From contig JAHNZQ020000049.1 in the NCBI GenBank assembly GCA_019155205.2, positions 350,126 through 414,125 on the forward strand: 64,000 nt of DNA, given 5' to 3'. Source of the DNA: Gracilaria vermiculophylla. Its lineage: Eukaryota; Rhodophyta; Florideophyceae; Gracilariales; Gracilariaceae. This document shows, piece after piece, positions 45,785 to 57,959 of this stretch (the first letter of the stretch is position 1; the number at the start of each line of letters is the position of its first letter). The position numbers were made by a program, and so were the translations under genes. Under the pieces are notes generated by a model. It did no database searches, was not told the DNA's origin, and saw only the letters and a program-made list of their open reading frames with translations.

Positions 45785-47850
45785 GAATATAAAAAATGGT
45801 TGAGCATTCTTTCAGATTGTATTCTTGATCAAGATGGCGTGTTCGTCTTCGGCTCTTTCTAGCCTATCAAATTAGCTCCTCATCCATCGAACAGAAACTG
45901 ATATTCAAATATATTTTCACAGGCTTCACGACAATCGTTGTAGTGTCTACTATGCGCACTACCCAGCAAAAATGGGTCGATATGGGTCGATGTATGCCTG
46001 GTGCATTGCCAGCGAGCTGCAGATCGAATAAATAATCAGTGGTTTAACACCTTGAGAACCATGCTTGAGACAGGCACATGAGAGGCCGACGATCAGCTAG
46101 GAACTACCGTGATTACTTTTCTCAGAATAAAGTGACATTAGATTAGAGTCCAGGCACGGCTACACTCCTCAGTGCACTATATCTGCGCAGCGCCAAACTT
46201 ATGGCAAAAGTTAATTTTCACTTTTAGATTTTTCTTCTCAACAAAAAATTCCATATGCACGGCGCGAAAACGTCGTGTAGTGCAACATGCGTTGAGCAAA
46301 CGGGGCGCGGTCGCGTTGCATTTGCAGCGCAGGATGCGGACATTGCCAATCACGATGCCAAGTACCTTGTGGCGCCGTAGCTGATAGTCGTCTTGTTTGC
46401 GCCGATTTGTGCCGTCGCCATCGTATGAAGGTGTCACCATTGCGCTGCGAATCTGCTTCGTGGTCGCTCTCCTACTTCTTGTTGATTCAGTATTTGTCCA
46501 TACCACAATTGAATTTAATTACGGTTTTAAAATAGTTTTCGTCAAGATTGCTAAACGAACAGATTCAGGGAATAGCACATGTTTTGTCCGATTTCTGGGA
46601 GACATGAAAAAACTCCAAAACAATGAAAATGTTTCACACAAGTCAAAATTTGCTTTCTAAATCATTTCGTCAAAAGACAAAGTTTTAATATCGAATGTGA
46701 TGCAAAATAGAGTCAAAAAAGTACCTCCTCAGAGCAACATAATCATGAGTTTTGTTTTCCATTCGTTTGTATCCTTTAAAATACAAAAACTTTGGAGTAC
46801 TGCAACATGTTTTCCGATTTAAAAATTAAGCATGCACATTTTTCTAGTTTATAAACTACTACAACATTACATTCTATAAGCAATTTAGAACAAAAACCCC
46901 TCCTTCAAAACTTTTCAACTGATATCGTTGCATGTTCTCCAACGCTCACATAAAACTCACATGCAGTACAACAACTTCGCAGGATCCTAGAAAACAACTG
47001 CTTCTTCCCAGAGGGAAAAAACAGCGAAAGATCTTTACTCAAAATTTAATATCTCCAATTAAATAAAGAAGTGTTCTCCAGTTCTGTTTTGCACATGATG
47101 TTTTGCATTTCAAAGGATATGTGAGAGATTGAGCAAAGCATGATAACGAAGAATGGTAATTTGGTACGAAACGTGGACTAAATGATATGAATTGTCATCC
47201 GATAAGTTTTGCATGCACTCCACATGACAGTCAAATGCGCAGGAAACGGAAAAGCGTCCTACGTGATGCTTTTATTGGCAAAAGCAGGGAAGAGAAGGCA
47301 CTTTTGACCTCAACCACACACATAGACGGGGTCTCCGTGAGATTACCGGGCCAACGTTTATAGTACTTCCTGTATAGGACCCTCTTTTTGGACTGATCCT
47401 GCTCCTATTTGAGGAATGCGACGGCTGCTCATGCGCTTATGATGATGCAACCTTTGCAGCAGACTCATGTACCGACAATGACATCATCCCGATCGGGAAC
47501 ATGCTTGATGTTCTTTACAGTCTCTGTAAAATTATCTTATTAAATGCGCGTCATCGCATTCTGGACGATAAGCAGAGCTGCTGCACAAAACTTTGGGGGG
47601 TTAGCGGTCTATTTCAACTGTCAAGGTATCAAGTTGCCCCTTGTCAGACATCTCAACAATATTCTTCGCCAGGTAAGAAATTGTCGACCAGCCGCGCCAA
47701 CCGGGTATTTTGAACAAAGCAAGCCGAAATTGGTGTCGCAGCAGGTTTCCGCGAGAACAGCGCTGCCACGCTGTGCGTATACAGCAGAGTTGCTTTTGTG
47801 GGATAGTCTGGGTGCTGCTTTACTAGGCTACAGCACAAAAAAAGTTAAAT
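45785..47850 (+). repeat. Dispersed repeat DR, copy 2 (no mariner)
   Basis: Collinear with DR copy 1 on both sides of the mariner. It holds the empty target site near 45990, where a single TA replaces the 1.84-kb insertion. It extends past the point at which copy 1 meets the assembly gap, up to about 47850, where copia sequence begins. The conserved hydrophobic frame lies at about 46400-46600. Confidence 0.75.
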
Positions 47851-47859
47851 GATTTGAGA

Positions 47860-49200
47860 ATCGACAACGATATTTTTCGCAGACTGTTAGTCGCAACCGC
47901 GAATAGGGATTTGAAAGGTATCCCGTTTTAATCCAATACCTGCGCTGATTAAACTTATGCAGACATGTTCCATACAGCTAGTTGTGGCTTGGAGACAAGA
48001 ATTCGATATCCAGCAGCGATGCCGTACCATTTCATGACGGTAACCCAGCTTTCTTCTCGAAAGATTTGAGGCCTTAACTGCAACCCCGAAAGTATCGTCG
48101 TCTGCGTATTCGTTTCTGAGATTAAAATAAAAACTTGCGCCTCTAAATGCTAAACAATCACTGGAAAATACACTATCTTTCAAATCGCGCGACTGTGTGC
48201 TGTGAAACTTCCACGATGGAGCCTCGTGGCAATGGATGTGCAGAGTTGAATATTGCTGTACACGATTCATCATGCAAATACCAGTTGAATGGAAAAATGA
48301 ATGTGGCAAACGTGCCTTACAATTTGATATCAGTATCCGCTACTTGTAACTTTAGTTTTCGTGTGACGTTCGAGAAAAACAAGGTGTAAATCTATGATGG
48401 GAATTAAGTGGTTTCCGTAGAATGCCTCAGCAAATATTTACATTACCTGAGGACCGCAGCTCACGAAAATGCACACAAACAGGGGATGAAAGCGTTTGTT
48501 TCAAATCACCTGTATCTCTGGCACGCTCTAGTGGCTCATGTAAATAAAGAAAGTTTTAAGCGGATGCCTCGAAATGGTGTTTTGATTGGTATAAATGTGG
48601 ATGTAACCTCCAGGCAGAAGATATATGATTCGTGTGTAGTGAGAAAATGTACACGTGCTATGATTCCAAGGCAAGGGGGGAAACGAGCAAAGCACCTATT
48701 GGAACTTGTACATTCGATCATTTGTGGTCCAGTTTAAGTCGGTTCCTTGGGAGGCTCGCGCTACTTTGTCACATTCATCGATGACTTCAGCAGATTTTGC
48801 TTCCTATGCATATTGAAGACCAAATATTAGGTATTTAGAATGTTCGTAAAGTGGCTCATGTGCGTAATCAAACCGACAGACAGCTCAAAACCATTTCTGC
48901 TTGCCAGAGTGTGTTGCATTCATTGCGCACCGATAATAGGATAGAGTAGCTGTCCAAACAATTTGGCAAGGAACTTGAAAGTCATGGTATTGAGCATCAA
49001 CGAACTGTACCTAACAGTGCACATCAGAATGGTCATGCTGAAGGGTTCAATTGTACACTCATGGACTTGGTTCGGGCAGTGTTGCATCATAAGAAACTGC
49101 CCAAGAGCTTCTGGGCAGAAGCATTATGCGTTGCAGTGTATGTGCGGAACAGAGTGACATGTAAGGCGCTGCCGCGTAATGAAACACCTTTTAAGATGTG
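47860..49200 (+). pseudogene. Copia-1 pre-integrase and integrase region
   Basis: Ty1/copia pol on the plus strand, 5' end missing. Order: the segment before integrase (VPYNLISVSATCNF, near 48330), LYLWHALVAHVN (near 48510), the zinc finger (CVVRKCTRAM, near 48640) and the catalytic core (GGSRYFVTFIDDFSRF, near 48770). Several stops follow, for example just after IICGPV at 48735-48737. The 5' LTR was not found; the element meets DR copy 2 at about 47850. Confidence 0.8.
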
Positions 49201-49659
49201 AAGTGGAAACAAGCCTTAGCTGGGCAATCTGCGTGTTCTGGGTGCAAATGCTGGTACAAAGTAGTGGATCAAAAGTTGAAGAAGCTGGAGGATCGCCCAT
49301 AAGAAGCAATCTTCATAGGAAATCTCAGCGGCTCCAAAGGTTACAAACTGTGGAATAGCCAGAAGCGCAGGGTCATTTTGTCTCAAGATGTAAGATTTGA
49401 TAAGTCTTATGTCTCTGCAAAAAAATCTGATCATTCTGATGATGACGACTTTTCAGAAGTTGATTTTGTGGACAGATCCAAATCTTATGACATCGCCACC
49501 CCAGAAAAAACCACGAATGATATTGAAAATGACGCCTCTGCGCCTGCATCTTAAGTTGTTGAAAATCCAGAGAGCCACCACGATGTTTCCAAAAAATTTC
49601 AGTTGGTGCACTGCTACCACTTCGAGGACCCACTTGTCAGCACAATACGCCTGGCTGGT

Positions 49660-51290
49660 GGCGTTCTAAAGCTCTTTGGATTGCCAGTAACGACCCTCCT
49701 TAATCTTATTCTGATGCTTTGTCACTTCATGCCTTCAACACATGGAGTAAGGCGATTGACAGTGAATATGAGTCTTACATAGCGCGTGACACATGGGAAT
49801 TAGTGCCAAGGCCAACAGACTGCAACGTGATTTCGTGCAAATTGGTGTATGTGCATAAGTATGAGGCTGGTCGAAGTGGTTAGCCAACAGTGCGTTACAT
49901 GGCTCGTATGGTCGTTCAAGGATTCTCACAGATTGAGGGTGGTGACGTTTCAGAGACATATGCATCCGTAGTCAAGTTCACATCTGTGAGGATAATCCTT
50001 TCCACTACTGCAGTCCAGGGTTATTAACTGCATCAAATAGATGTGAGGACTGCGTTTTTAAAAGTAGACCGTGAAGAGGCTGTATACATGGAGCAGCCAG
50101 AAAGGGCTCGTCAAAGCTGGGAACGAGGAGGTGATATGCCGATGAATGAAAGTCATGTATGGTTTGCGACAAGCACGAAGGCAGTGGCATACTAAAATGA
50201 ACGCATGCCTTAGGGACAAGATGAACCTGAGGCTCAACGACGCAGACGAGTGTGTGTACAGCGGAGTCGTACTAGGAGTGTTTGTGATCATTTTTCTATG
50301 CGTGGACGACCTGATTATTGCTAGTCCAAGTATGGAGACATTGATTCGCGTTAGGGATGAGCTATCGAATCGATTTCGCCTGAAGGACCAACACGGAGCA
50401 CCCACTGTAATTGGACTTTGAAATTCATTGTGAGCGATCCAAAAGACTGTTCTATCTCACACAGTCTGCGTACACGGGCTCCGTCTTGTAACTGCTTGAT
50501 ATGTTGCATTAAAAGCTAATTGTTGGTCCCATGGAGTCTGGTATAGACCTTACTCAGTATTGGGACCCTTCCATACACATTTCTTATCGCCAGGTGATTG
50601 ATTGTCTGATGTATCTCTTCGTAGGAACTCGGCTGGACATTTATGATGCAGTGACCAAACTAGCCGAGTATATCGAATAACCCGGAGAGGGTCCTTGGAA
50701 AAGGCAATTAAGCGTATTCTACACTATCTCAACGGCACTTACTCCTATGGCCTCACATATGGATCTACTACTATTAATTAGCTGTACGGATATGTATACT
50801 GGGACTGAGCAGGCAATAATTGCACTTGCAAATCTAACAGTGGCTATGTTTTCATGGTGAATAGATCTCCAGTGTTGCTGAGCTCGCTTTAGCAAGAAGT
50901 GGTTGCACTGTCCAGTGCTGAGGCTGAGTATGTTAGTCTCTGTTTCGAGACCATGGAAGCGATCTGGCTAATACAATTGTGCAGTGGCAATGTTAATTCA
51001 AGCGGTCTGTATGTAAATGAGTCTATCAAAATAATAGTTGAACCCCCGCTTGTGTATATGGATAACCATGGCTGCATTGACCTCGCTCGAAACGGAGTTG
51101 TAATCAAGCCTACTAAGCATATGGACATTCGCTTTCAATTCACCAGAGAGGCTTTGAAGGACAACCCCATTGCGTTGTAATACTGCCCCACTGATAGCGT
51201 ACTTGCAAACAGGCTAACCAAACCACTTGTTTGCGTAAAGCTGGAGAGATTCCGCACTGAAAGTGGATTCATGCCCCTAGACCTTTAAAG
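49660..51290 (+). pseudogene. Copia-1 reverse transcriptase and RNase H
   Basis: RT blocks: WELVPRPTDCNVISCKLVY (near 49810), QIDVRTAFLKVDREEAVY (near 50040), MYGLRQARRQW (near 50160) and the catalytic LCVDDLII (near 50305). RNase H: VALSSAEAEYVSL (near 50905), YMDNHGCIDLARN (near 51060) and the terminal LTKPL (near 51215). Frames are broken by stops and small shifts throughout. The order IN-RT-RH confirms copia. Confidence 0.85.
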
Positions 51291-51291
51291 T

Positions 51292-51307
51292 CAGTGACAG
51301 AGAGGGA
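51292..51307 (+). other. Copia-1 polypurine tract
   Basis: AGTGACAGAGAGGGAG lies directly before the 3' LTR start TGTTGG, about ten codons after the end of RNase H. Confidence 0.65.
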
Positions 51308-51497
51308 GTGTTGGTCAAGTGTTTTTGTTGTCACTGAAGAACGAACTGTTCCTTGTTGGTTAACTGCCATGCTAGTCAAAAACATTGCTGGCTAAATGCA
51401 TTGCTGGAAGACTGGATTGCTATCTGACTGCATACTTGGACTGAAGTTATGTGAAGGACGCTGGCGCATGGAGGCGGATTACACTGGCATGCCGCCC
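51308..51497 (+). repeat. Copia-1 3' LTR, truncated
   Basis: Starts TGTTGGTCAAGTG. About 190 bp match the inverted LTR at 54205-54612; the rest is missing, replaced by gypsy RT sequence at about 51500. Confidence 0.8.
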
Positions 51498-51499
51498 GG

Positions 51500-52000
51500 A
51501 TTGATCCCGTGAGAGCTCTCAAAGAACTGATCGTGTCCCATGTGCTCGCTTTGCATTGGGAGCGCCTCAGTGTAATGTTTCCGGAATTCATTCCAATGCC
51601 GGATGGATCGCGAGGGGAGATTAACTGCACCGAACATCTGATATATTTTTTATCTTTCACTCGATGAATTGCGCAACTCGTATGCAGAGATGGGCCGAAG
51701 GCCCGGGTGGACGAAGAATTCCACGTGGAGCGCATGCTCCGGGCCGGAGTTGTAGACCCAGCACAATCTCCGCCGGCGTCCATCGTGGTCTTTGCAATAG
51801 AATTGGATGGGGTATAAAGATTCTGCGAGGATTATTGCAGGCTTTGTGCCATGACTGAACGAGATACGTACCCAACTCTTTGGATAGACGAGTGCATAGA
51901 CTCAATTGGGGTTTCCACCTTGTTCACGGATGGCAACACTAATTGTGGTTACTGGAAGGTTCCCGTCAGGGATCTGAATCGTTTCCAACGTTACCTGCCG
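51500..52000 (+). pseudogene. Gypsy reverse transcriptase fragment
   Basis: Plus-strand RT N-terminal region of a Ty3/gypsy element that differs from the chromovirus at 1-19126: AGVVDPAQSPPASIVVFA (near 51755), then a stop, FCEDYCRLCAMTERDTYP (near 51840) and CGYWKVPVRD (near 51950). It ends abruptly where the copia-2 relic begins. A 1-bp shift lies between its two halves. Confidence 0.75.
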
Positions 52001-52915
52001 AGTCACGCTTCCTCTCATATGTTTGGAACATATCACCGTCGAAATTCATATGTGTTATGGTACCGGAGTCAATACTACATTTCCTGTTGATGGCTCTGTA
52101 GCAGCCGTTTGAAATGAGAAACACAAAGTCAAATTCACTGTTGGCCTCACTGTTTTCATCGCTGAGACCGGTTTCCACAATAGGGTGAGCAGCGGCGCCT
52201 TCACCTTTGTTTAACTCATCACGTCGCTTTTTGGAACAGTTTCTCTGGATACGATCCTTTTCTCCACACTAGTAGCTCAAACCCATGTTTCGAGAAGGCT
52301 TGCCAACCAAGGATACCTTCCTTCCGGACGTCTCTTTAGAACGATTAATCATACATTGGTCCTTTTGCAAAATTCGACTTTTTACACCCTCCAGCGTAAG
52401 CCCGCGATCGCCCATGGTAATGTGAATTGCAACAATGAGGTGCTTAAAACGTTCCGGAAATCCACAAAGAATGGCCATGGCAAAGTCCTTTTCTTCAACC
52501 ACGACGTCTATGCTCTCCATATCAGACGCGTGGGGACAAAAGCTATCAATGAATTGCAACATCCTTTCGTCCTCTCGCATCTTGGCTGTGTAAAATGAAC
52601 GTCTATCATTGATACGGTTGAGAAGCGTATTACGCTGAAACAAATCGAAAACGGCCTTTAACCTGTTGGCGGCCGTGTCGGTGTCCCTCACTTGATCTAA
52701 ATGTTCATCATTAAGTGAATGTCCCATCATGGCCTTTGCCTTGGCATCTTTCTTTTTCTATTGAGATGCTTCCTCCTCTTCTGTGGGTTTAGTGGTGCTT
52801 ACATGACTGTCAAGATCCTTGAGTTCGAGCAACAGCTCAAGCTCGTTTTTCCATACGTGGGAATTATCCTTCCCAAGCTTCTCATTCTTGATCCCACCGA
52901 AACAGTCCATGAAAA
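51990..52915 (-). pseudogene. Copia-2 gag and protease start
   Basis: Minus strand, one frame over 52730-51966. Gag of the UBN2 type is read from about 52910 (VWKNELELLLELKDLDSH, then AMMGHSLNDEHLDQV). A damaged zinc knuckle (CGEKDRIQRNC, with Arg where His is expected) follows a TAG at 52269-52271. The protease active site appears as CSIDSGTITHM near 52070. The unit is cut off near 51990 by the gypsy fragment. A TAG near 52758 also fits Gln. Confidence 0.8.
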
Positions 52916-54204
52916 TGCTTGGTATCAAATAGCACGAAGATTAGCACAAACTTTCACACGGCGGCAGACGACGACAAAAACAACAACAATAACAAAAACA
53001 AAAGATTGAACTGAAAATGTTCGTCCGCAGGCGCACTGGCGGTAGAAAGTACCTCCGCTACCCTAGGATTCAGACCCCTGGCCCACAGAGTTCTTCTGGG
53101 AAGAAAGCGTTTTTTTGCTGTCCACCTCCTTTCAAACTCAGGAAGAAGGTGCGTCGCTCTCCAAGTGATTCCTAAAGGAGAGTTAATGACCGAGAGTATG
53201 CCTCAACCAATTTACCCCTCTCTTGTCTCTTGCGAAAATTTGCGCAACCTCAAACTGAAGTTGCTTCGAACCCAAGGTACGCTGCAGACGAGCACCAATA
53301 AAGGTAGTTGGTGGCTTGACCGGAGGTAGTACGCCTGTGCCACGTCGTTTACCGGAAAGAACTAGATCGCTGGATCAAGAGCTCGTTCTGGGTATCGTAA
53401 ACCACAGTCAAGGCACCCGATACGAAGCCAGTTTCACACCCAGATCAACATCAACCAAGTGCAGTTCGCCACGACACCCATCCCCATATGACACCGTGGT
53501 ACTCACCAGGTCTTTCAATCAACACCATTATCCGCCATACAAATTAGAATAGGTGGGGAGCCCGGTCGACAGAAACACCTGCTTTGGATCAAGTGGCCAT
53601 GCTCACGTGCCCGATTTCTCGTATGAACCGCTCGTTGCACTGGTGAAAGGTGAGGACTGGACACGAACAAATGCCAGGCACTATTAAAAGTGCCCAGACG
53701 TCACAGGAATACGAGTCTGGCCCACAGGATCTCACTCCAAAAGCAATAGGTGAACCCAGAACCATAACAACAAGAGGACACTCCAAAACTTCGAAACAAA
53801 CGGCGGAATGTGATCGACAGAAACGGCAATAACGAAGGAGCGAAGCAGGAAATAAATGAAAACGTCGAGCCACAACTACCGCAACGGCCTAAGGGAGGAA
53901 CGTAGATCGGAAAGAAAGAGAAACCAACACCTACCAAGGAAACAGAAAACAGATACAACCGTAACAACTCCAAACCACACAACGGCCATGAGAACGACTG
54001 GGAAAGTAACGGCGGCGATTACAACGGCGAAGAGAAAGCGCGGAACAAATTTACGATGTTGTGCAAGAACGACAAGAAACGATTAGCAAACGATAACGAA
54101 AACCAAGTGCGAGGCCGAGCTCATAACCTAAAGGAGGTGAGCGGGGCAAAAGGAAAGTTGAGGGGATGCGCAGAAACCTCCCCAGCATTGGCTCGGATTT
54201 ACTT
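52916..54204. other. Leader region between copia-2 LTR and gag
   Basis: About 1.3 kb, purine-rich and A-rich in part on the plus strand, with no frame I recognise. Longer than usual for a copia leader, so it may hold another insertion. No primer-binding site identified. Confidence 0.4.
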
Positions 54205-54612
54205 GGGGGTGCCTTAAACACAACTTACACAGTGGTTCCATCGCGCATACTTGGTCGAAGCAGAAATTTCACTAGATCGCAGGGACAGTCAATACTTTCA
54301 ATCATATCCAAAAATGACATAGATATGCTGGCCACAATTCCATAATGCTTACAACAACATGGCACAAAAATACAGGACAGGTACGTGAACTCGCAACAGC
54401 ATGAGAGTGCACGAGCTCTTAAGTCCTGCACGTCACTGTAATCTTTCTCCATGCGCCAACATTCTCCACGTCACTGCAGTCCACGTATGCTATCAGCCAG
54501 CAATCCAGTCTTTCAGCAATGCATTCAGCCAGTAATGTTTTTAACGAGCATGGCCGTTAGCCAACAAGGAACATTTCGATTTTCAGTTACAGCAAAAGCA
54601 CTTGCGACAACA
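54205..54612 (-). repeat. Copia-2 5' LTR
   Basis: On the minus strand it starts TGTTGTCGCAAGTGC at 54612 and aligns with the copia-1 LTR for its first 190 bp. The 3' end is set only approximately. It is opposite in orientation to the copia-1 LTR. Confidence 0.75.
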
Positions 54613-55629
54613 TAGAACTGTAATAAATCGAACCATATACTACGTGTGCAGTCCGAGATCAACCTAAACCGTATTGTTTCGCTTCGCCAATGCTACAACT
54701 CGATCTGGGATCCGGATGTGCTTTATTCTTCTCCCCCGTCGACGCAGAACACCTAAGTGCTCAGATTTCTCCTCTCCAGTGTCCCTCTTTCAGAGAATGT
54801 TCACCCGGGAGCGCGGGAGAGGTGTCTCGGGCGTCGTCAGCCTCATCTCTGAGGACGTCTTTATCTGTGGGGAGACTTTCTCAGTTTGTTTTCCTGAATG
54901 GACTTCACTTCGGGCTTGCGCCCTGATTTATTCAAAACGAGTGCTCCATCTCGTTGCGGATCATTCACCGCGCAAGAGGAGTAGGCGAAACTTCCATGTG
55001 GTCTGTAGAGAGTCTAGTCGCCCCTGGTGTTAGCCGCTGCCGCGCGAGCGGGGTGTGAGCCAATGCGTTGGGGAAATCCGTTCTCGCACGGAGATACGCC
55101 GTCATCGGGACTGCCTTTTTCTTTTTCCAGAACAGGGCTTTGTAGTTCGCCACCACGGGCTTCAATATTTTTAACGAAAGAAGGAATTATGGAGAGGTGT
55201 ACCCCCGAGTGTAGCACAAGTGGCAGAAAACCTCAGATAAAGGAACTCGAAGAACGGCGTTCCGATTTTCAACTGACCTCCCGTGATTACGGTTGTCGAC
55301 CCATTCAGGGCGCTTAACTCTCGTCATACCAGTGGCGTACGGTAGGCAAGCGGCCGTGGCTTGCTTTTTACCCATGTATGGGGCCTGTGCCTCCGGTGGA
55401 GCTCACATTGCCGTACCATATGATACTTGCATCGTGGACGGTTATTCCGATATCGGTACTGACCAAACATCATTGTGGAGTAGTTCAAATCGTCTTAACC
55501 CGGTTCGGGAGTATCAATGGTGCCCAGTTAAATGAAGGAGGTATCTAAACCGATCATCAGTTCCTTCGACCTTTTCTGCTGGAAAGTGGAGTTTCTCGCG
55601 AGACTTATGTCTCCCATTGCACCGGGGAA
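54613..55629. other. Probable 3' remains of gypsy family 2
   Basis: Weak minus-strand frames continue downstream of the gypsy-2 gag, including a zinc-knuckle-like FCHLCYTRGY near 55215. No protease or RT block is recognisable. A 119-codon plus-strand frame (54674-55033) is Arg-rich and unrecognised. Confidence 0.35.
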
Positions 55630-56480
55630 CTAAAACCACTCCAGGTATCCCACCCTAGGGTGATTTTTCCGGGTGCGGGGATCATATGTCTGAATCCCCG
55701 GATCCAACCCGTCAATAAACATATTGCATCGTTTCCCTGCAGAATTAACATTTCCACAGCGGTGGAGAGCCTTACTCAGACGTACCGAAAATTCCGTCTC
55801 CGGCTCTCCAGCGCGCTGGCGAGTATTGGGGAGTGGGATGATAGCCAATGGAATGGCAGTGCTGGTTGCGTTGGGACGCAAGAGGTATTGCACGGCCTTT
55901 AGACAGCACGTGACTTACCTTTCGAACGATCGAGACGAACCTCGAACTGAGAGAAATTGATCTTCAGCGACTCCCCGTAGAAAGCACGGTAATGCCAGAT
56001 ATACCTCAGCCTCACCCATATTGAGGATATTGGCTTCCGCGACCAAGCGGGCCAGGAAGTCCAGTATCAAAATTGGATCATCTCCAATAAAGTTCAGGTT
56101 CGTCGCGGAGTGTCGCATTCGTTTGATGCAACTCTTCACCTTCCCCGTATTACGGGGTGTCCTGCTCATAGAGGAATCTTCTAACCGATCATATCGGTTT
56201 AAAACCAGCTCTTTGTATAGGGTATGGATGGCCTTCAATGCATAAAGCTCGGGGTGTTTCCCAACCTTTGACCGGGATTAGATTGGTCCATAGGTTGCCA
56301 ATGACAGTTTGGAACGGGAACTTGGTTCCGGGCGGTCATCGTCAAAGTCAGTCTATGAGGAATCCGAATCCGTAGAAGTTGATTTCGAGCCCAGGAAGGA
56401 GTTACTGTATTGATGCTAGTTCGGTTAGTAGTTCTGCCTTTAGTGGCCATTCCGAGCCTCCCGACGTGCGTCACACTGAG
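55630..56480 (-). pseudogene. Gag of gypsy family 2
   Basis: Minus-strand gag core similar in layout to the chromovirus gag but diverged: LYKELVLNRYDRLEDSS (near 56220), FIGDDPILILDFLARL (near 56080), then a frame change and EFSVRLSKALHRCGNVNS with NMFIDGLDPGIQTY (near 55800-55690). The frame upstream of 56238 is broken. Confidence 0.65.
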
Positions 56481-57056
56481 AGCCAGTGGTTATTGCCGCG
56501 GATGCGGAAACAAGCACAGCTTTCTAGACCGACTCCAGTCGGACTCGTACTCGATGAAGTCGGTCATGCTCGCTTTCGACGTAGGCCGTCGGCAGGCCAA
56601 AATCTTCGTGGATCGCATTGAAACTAGACCGAGCGACGCGGAGCTTCTCTGCGATATTTGTCTATAAACTCTCGGTGTGCCTCCGGCAGGACTCCAGTTT
56701 TTCAGCTACGGCTGCATAAATTAAGCACAGGGTGCGGATTTGATCTTCTAAGCCAACCAAGTGGGCCATCTCTATTCACAGCAGCGGCGGGGATACGACC
56801 TTAAAGGCTGTTGGTGGCCTGGTTCCTTGTGATAAGGTATCTGGCTCAGCCATCAGAGTTCCACGGTCCACCTGGTCGCCAGTTGTCTCGAGAGTCACCA
56901 CGCGGCTTTTATCGTTTCCTTCATGGGACCAACTCTGGGGCACTACCGGCTCGGCTCCTGTGGGTTTCGAGCCCCTCGGAGGTATCCGTCACGACAATGC
57001 TAAACCGTCAACAGGTTAATACCAAAGTTGACATCATATGAAAAGGAAAGAAGACC
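56481..57056. other. No recognised gene
   Basis: Lies between gypsy-2 gag and the repeat fragment at 57080, so it may be the gag N-terminus or leader. A weak plus-strand frame at 56410-56667 contains CRGCGNKHSF but is antisense to the presumed element. Confidence 0.35.
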
Positions 57057-57900
57057 TCAAAAAATAACTGCGAGTGAATCTCCGTTTCGAAGTCGGGAGA
57101 CCACTTTGTAGTGTAATGCACCATTGGGGAAAGTATCGAGAAGGATATTCAGAACCTTCCTCTCCCGAGATGTTTCATCGGTAGAGCCTTCTTTGGGCGA
57201 GGCACACAAGCCGGGCGGAACTTGGGGGTCAAGCCGTCGCAACGCGTGCAGGCGGATGACAAATGGAGGAACCTGGGATCCGGCAAGTACTGTGAATGAG
57301 ACTGTTTCCTTGGGTTCAGGGAGATTTCCCTGTAATATATTGGGCTACCTCGGCGTTGCTGCCAGGTAATCTCTGTGACCGCGCAAGAATCGAGCAAGCA
57401 GAGTTGAGAGGGTGGCGGAAGTGCTCCGAAAAGGGATAAACCGGAGGTCCAGTGGGGCTAACCTCGTACGAAGGCGAACCTTAAGGAAGGGATGCGTAGT
57501 CCATACAAAAGTTTTCGGCGTCACTGGCGGCTTATTACCGAATTCCACGGTGTATTTCTCATTCATGGAGGGAGGTACCCGCGTGGGCAGCACGCTCAGA
57601 CCGAAGATCCCATTTGGTGGGGTGTAGTGGGCGTAATGGCCAGAGTGCCATCGTGCTGAATACTGTAGCGCTAAGGCTGGAATGGCCGAAAGAAATAAAT
57701 AAGTAAATAGCGAATATAAAAAGTTAACAGTGCAAGGCAGATGCCATCCGATACCCATACTGTAGCCAGCGGGTCGCACTTGGCTGCCTTGCGCATGCCT
57801 GGCAGCGCGCGTGCCACTTTGCGTGATACGCGCCGCTTCGGCTACTCCGGAGTCCACTGTGCAAAAGAACGTTAGTCGCGATTGCCACGTCAATCGTTTT
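57057..57900 (-). repeat. 5' region (LTR or leader) of gypsy family 2
   Basis: 57080-57380 matches 27860-28140. The remainder holds a 182-codon minus-strand frame (57345-57893) without known features. Position upstream of gag on the same strand suggests LTR plus leader. LTR ends were not identified. Confidence 0.45.
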
Positions 57901-57959
57901 CATATTTACGGCCTAACCAGAGTCCTGTGAATTGGCAAAGGGATAAGAAATACCTCTCT

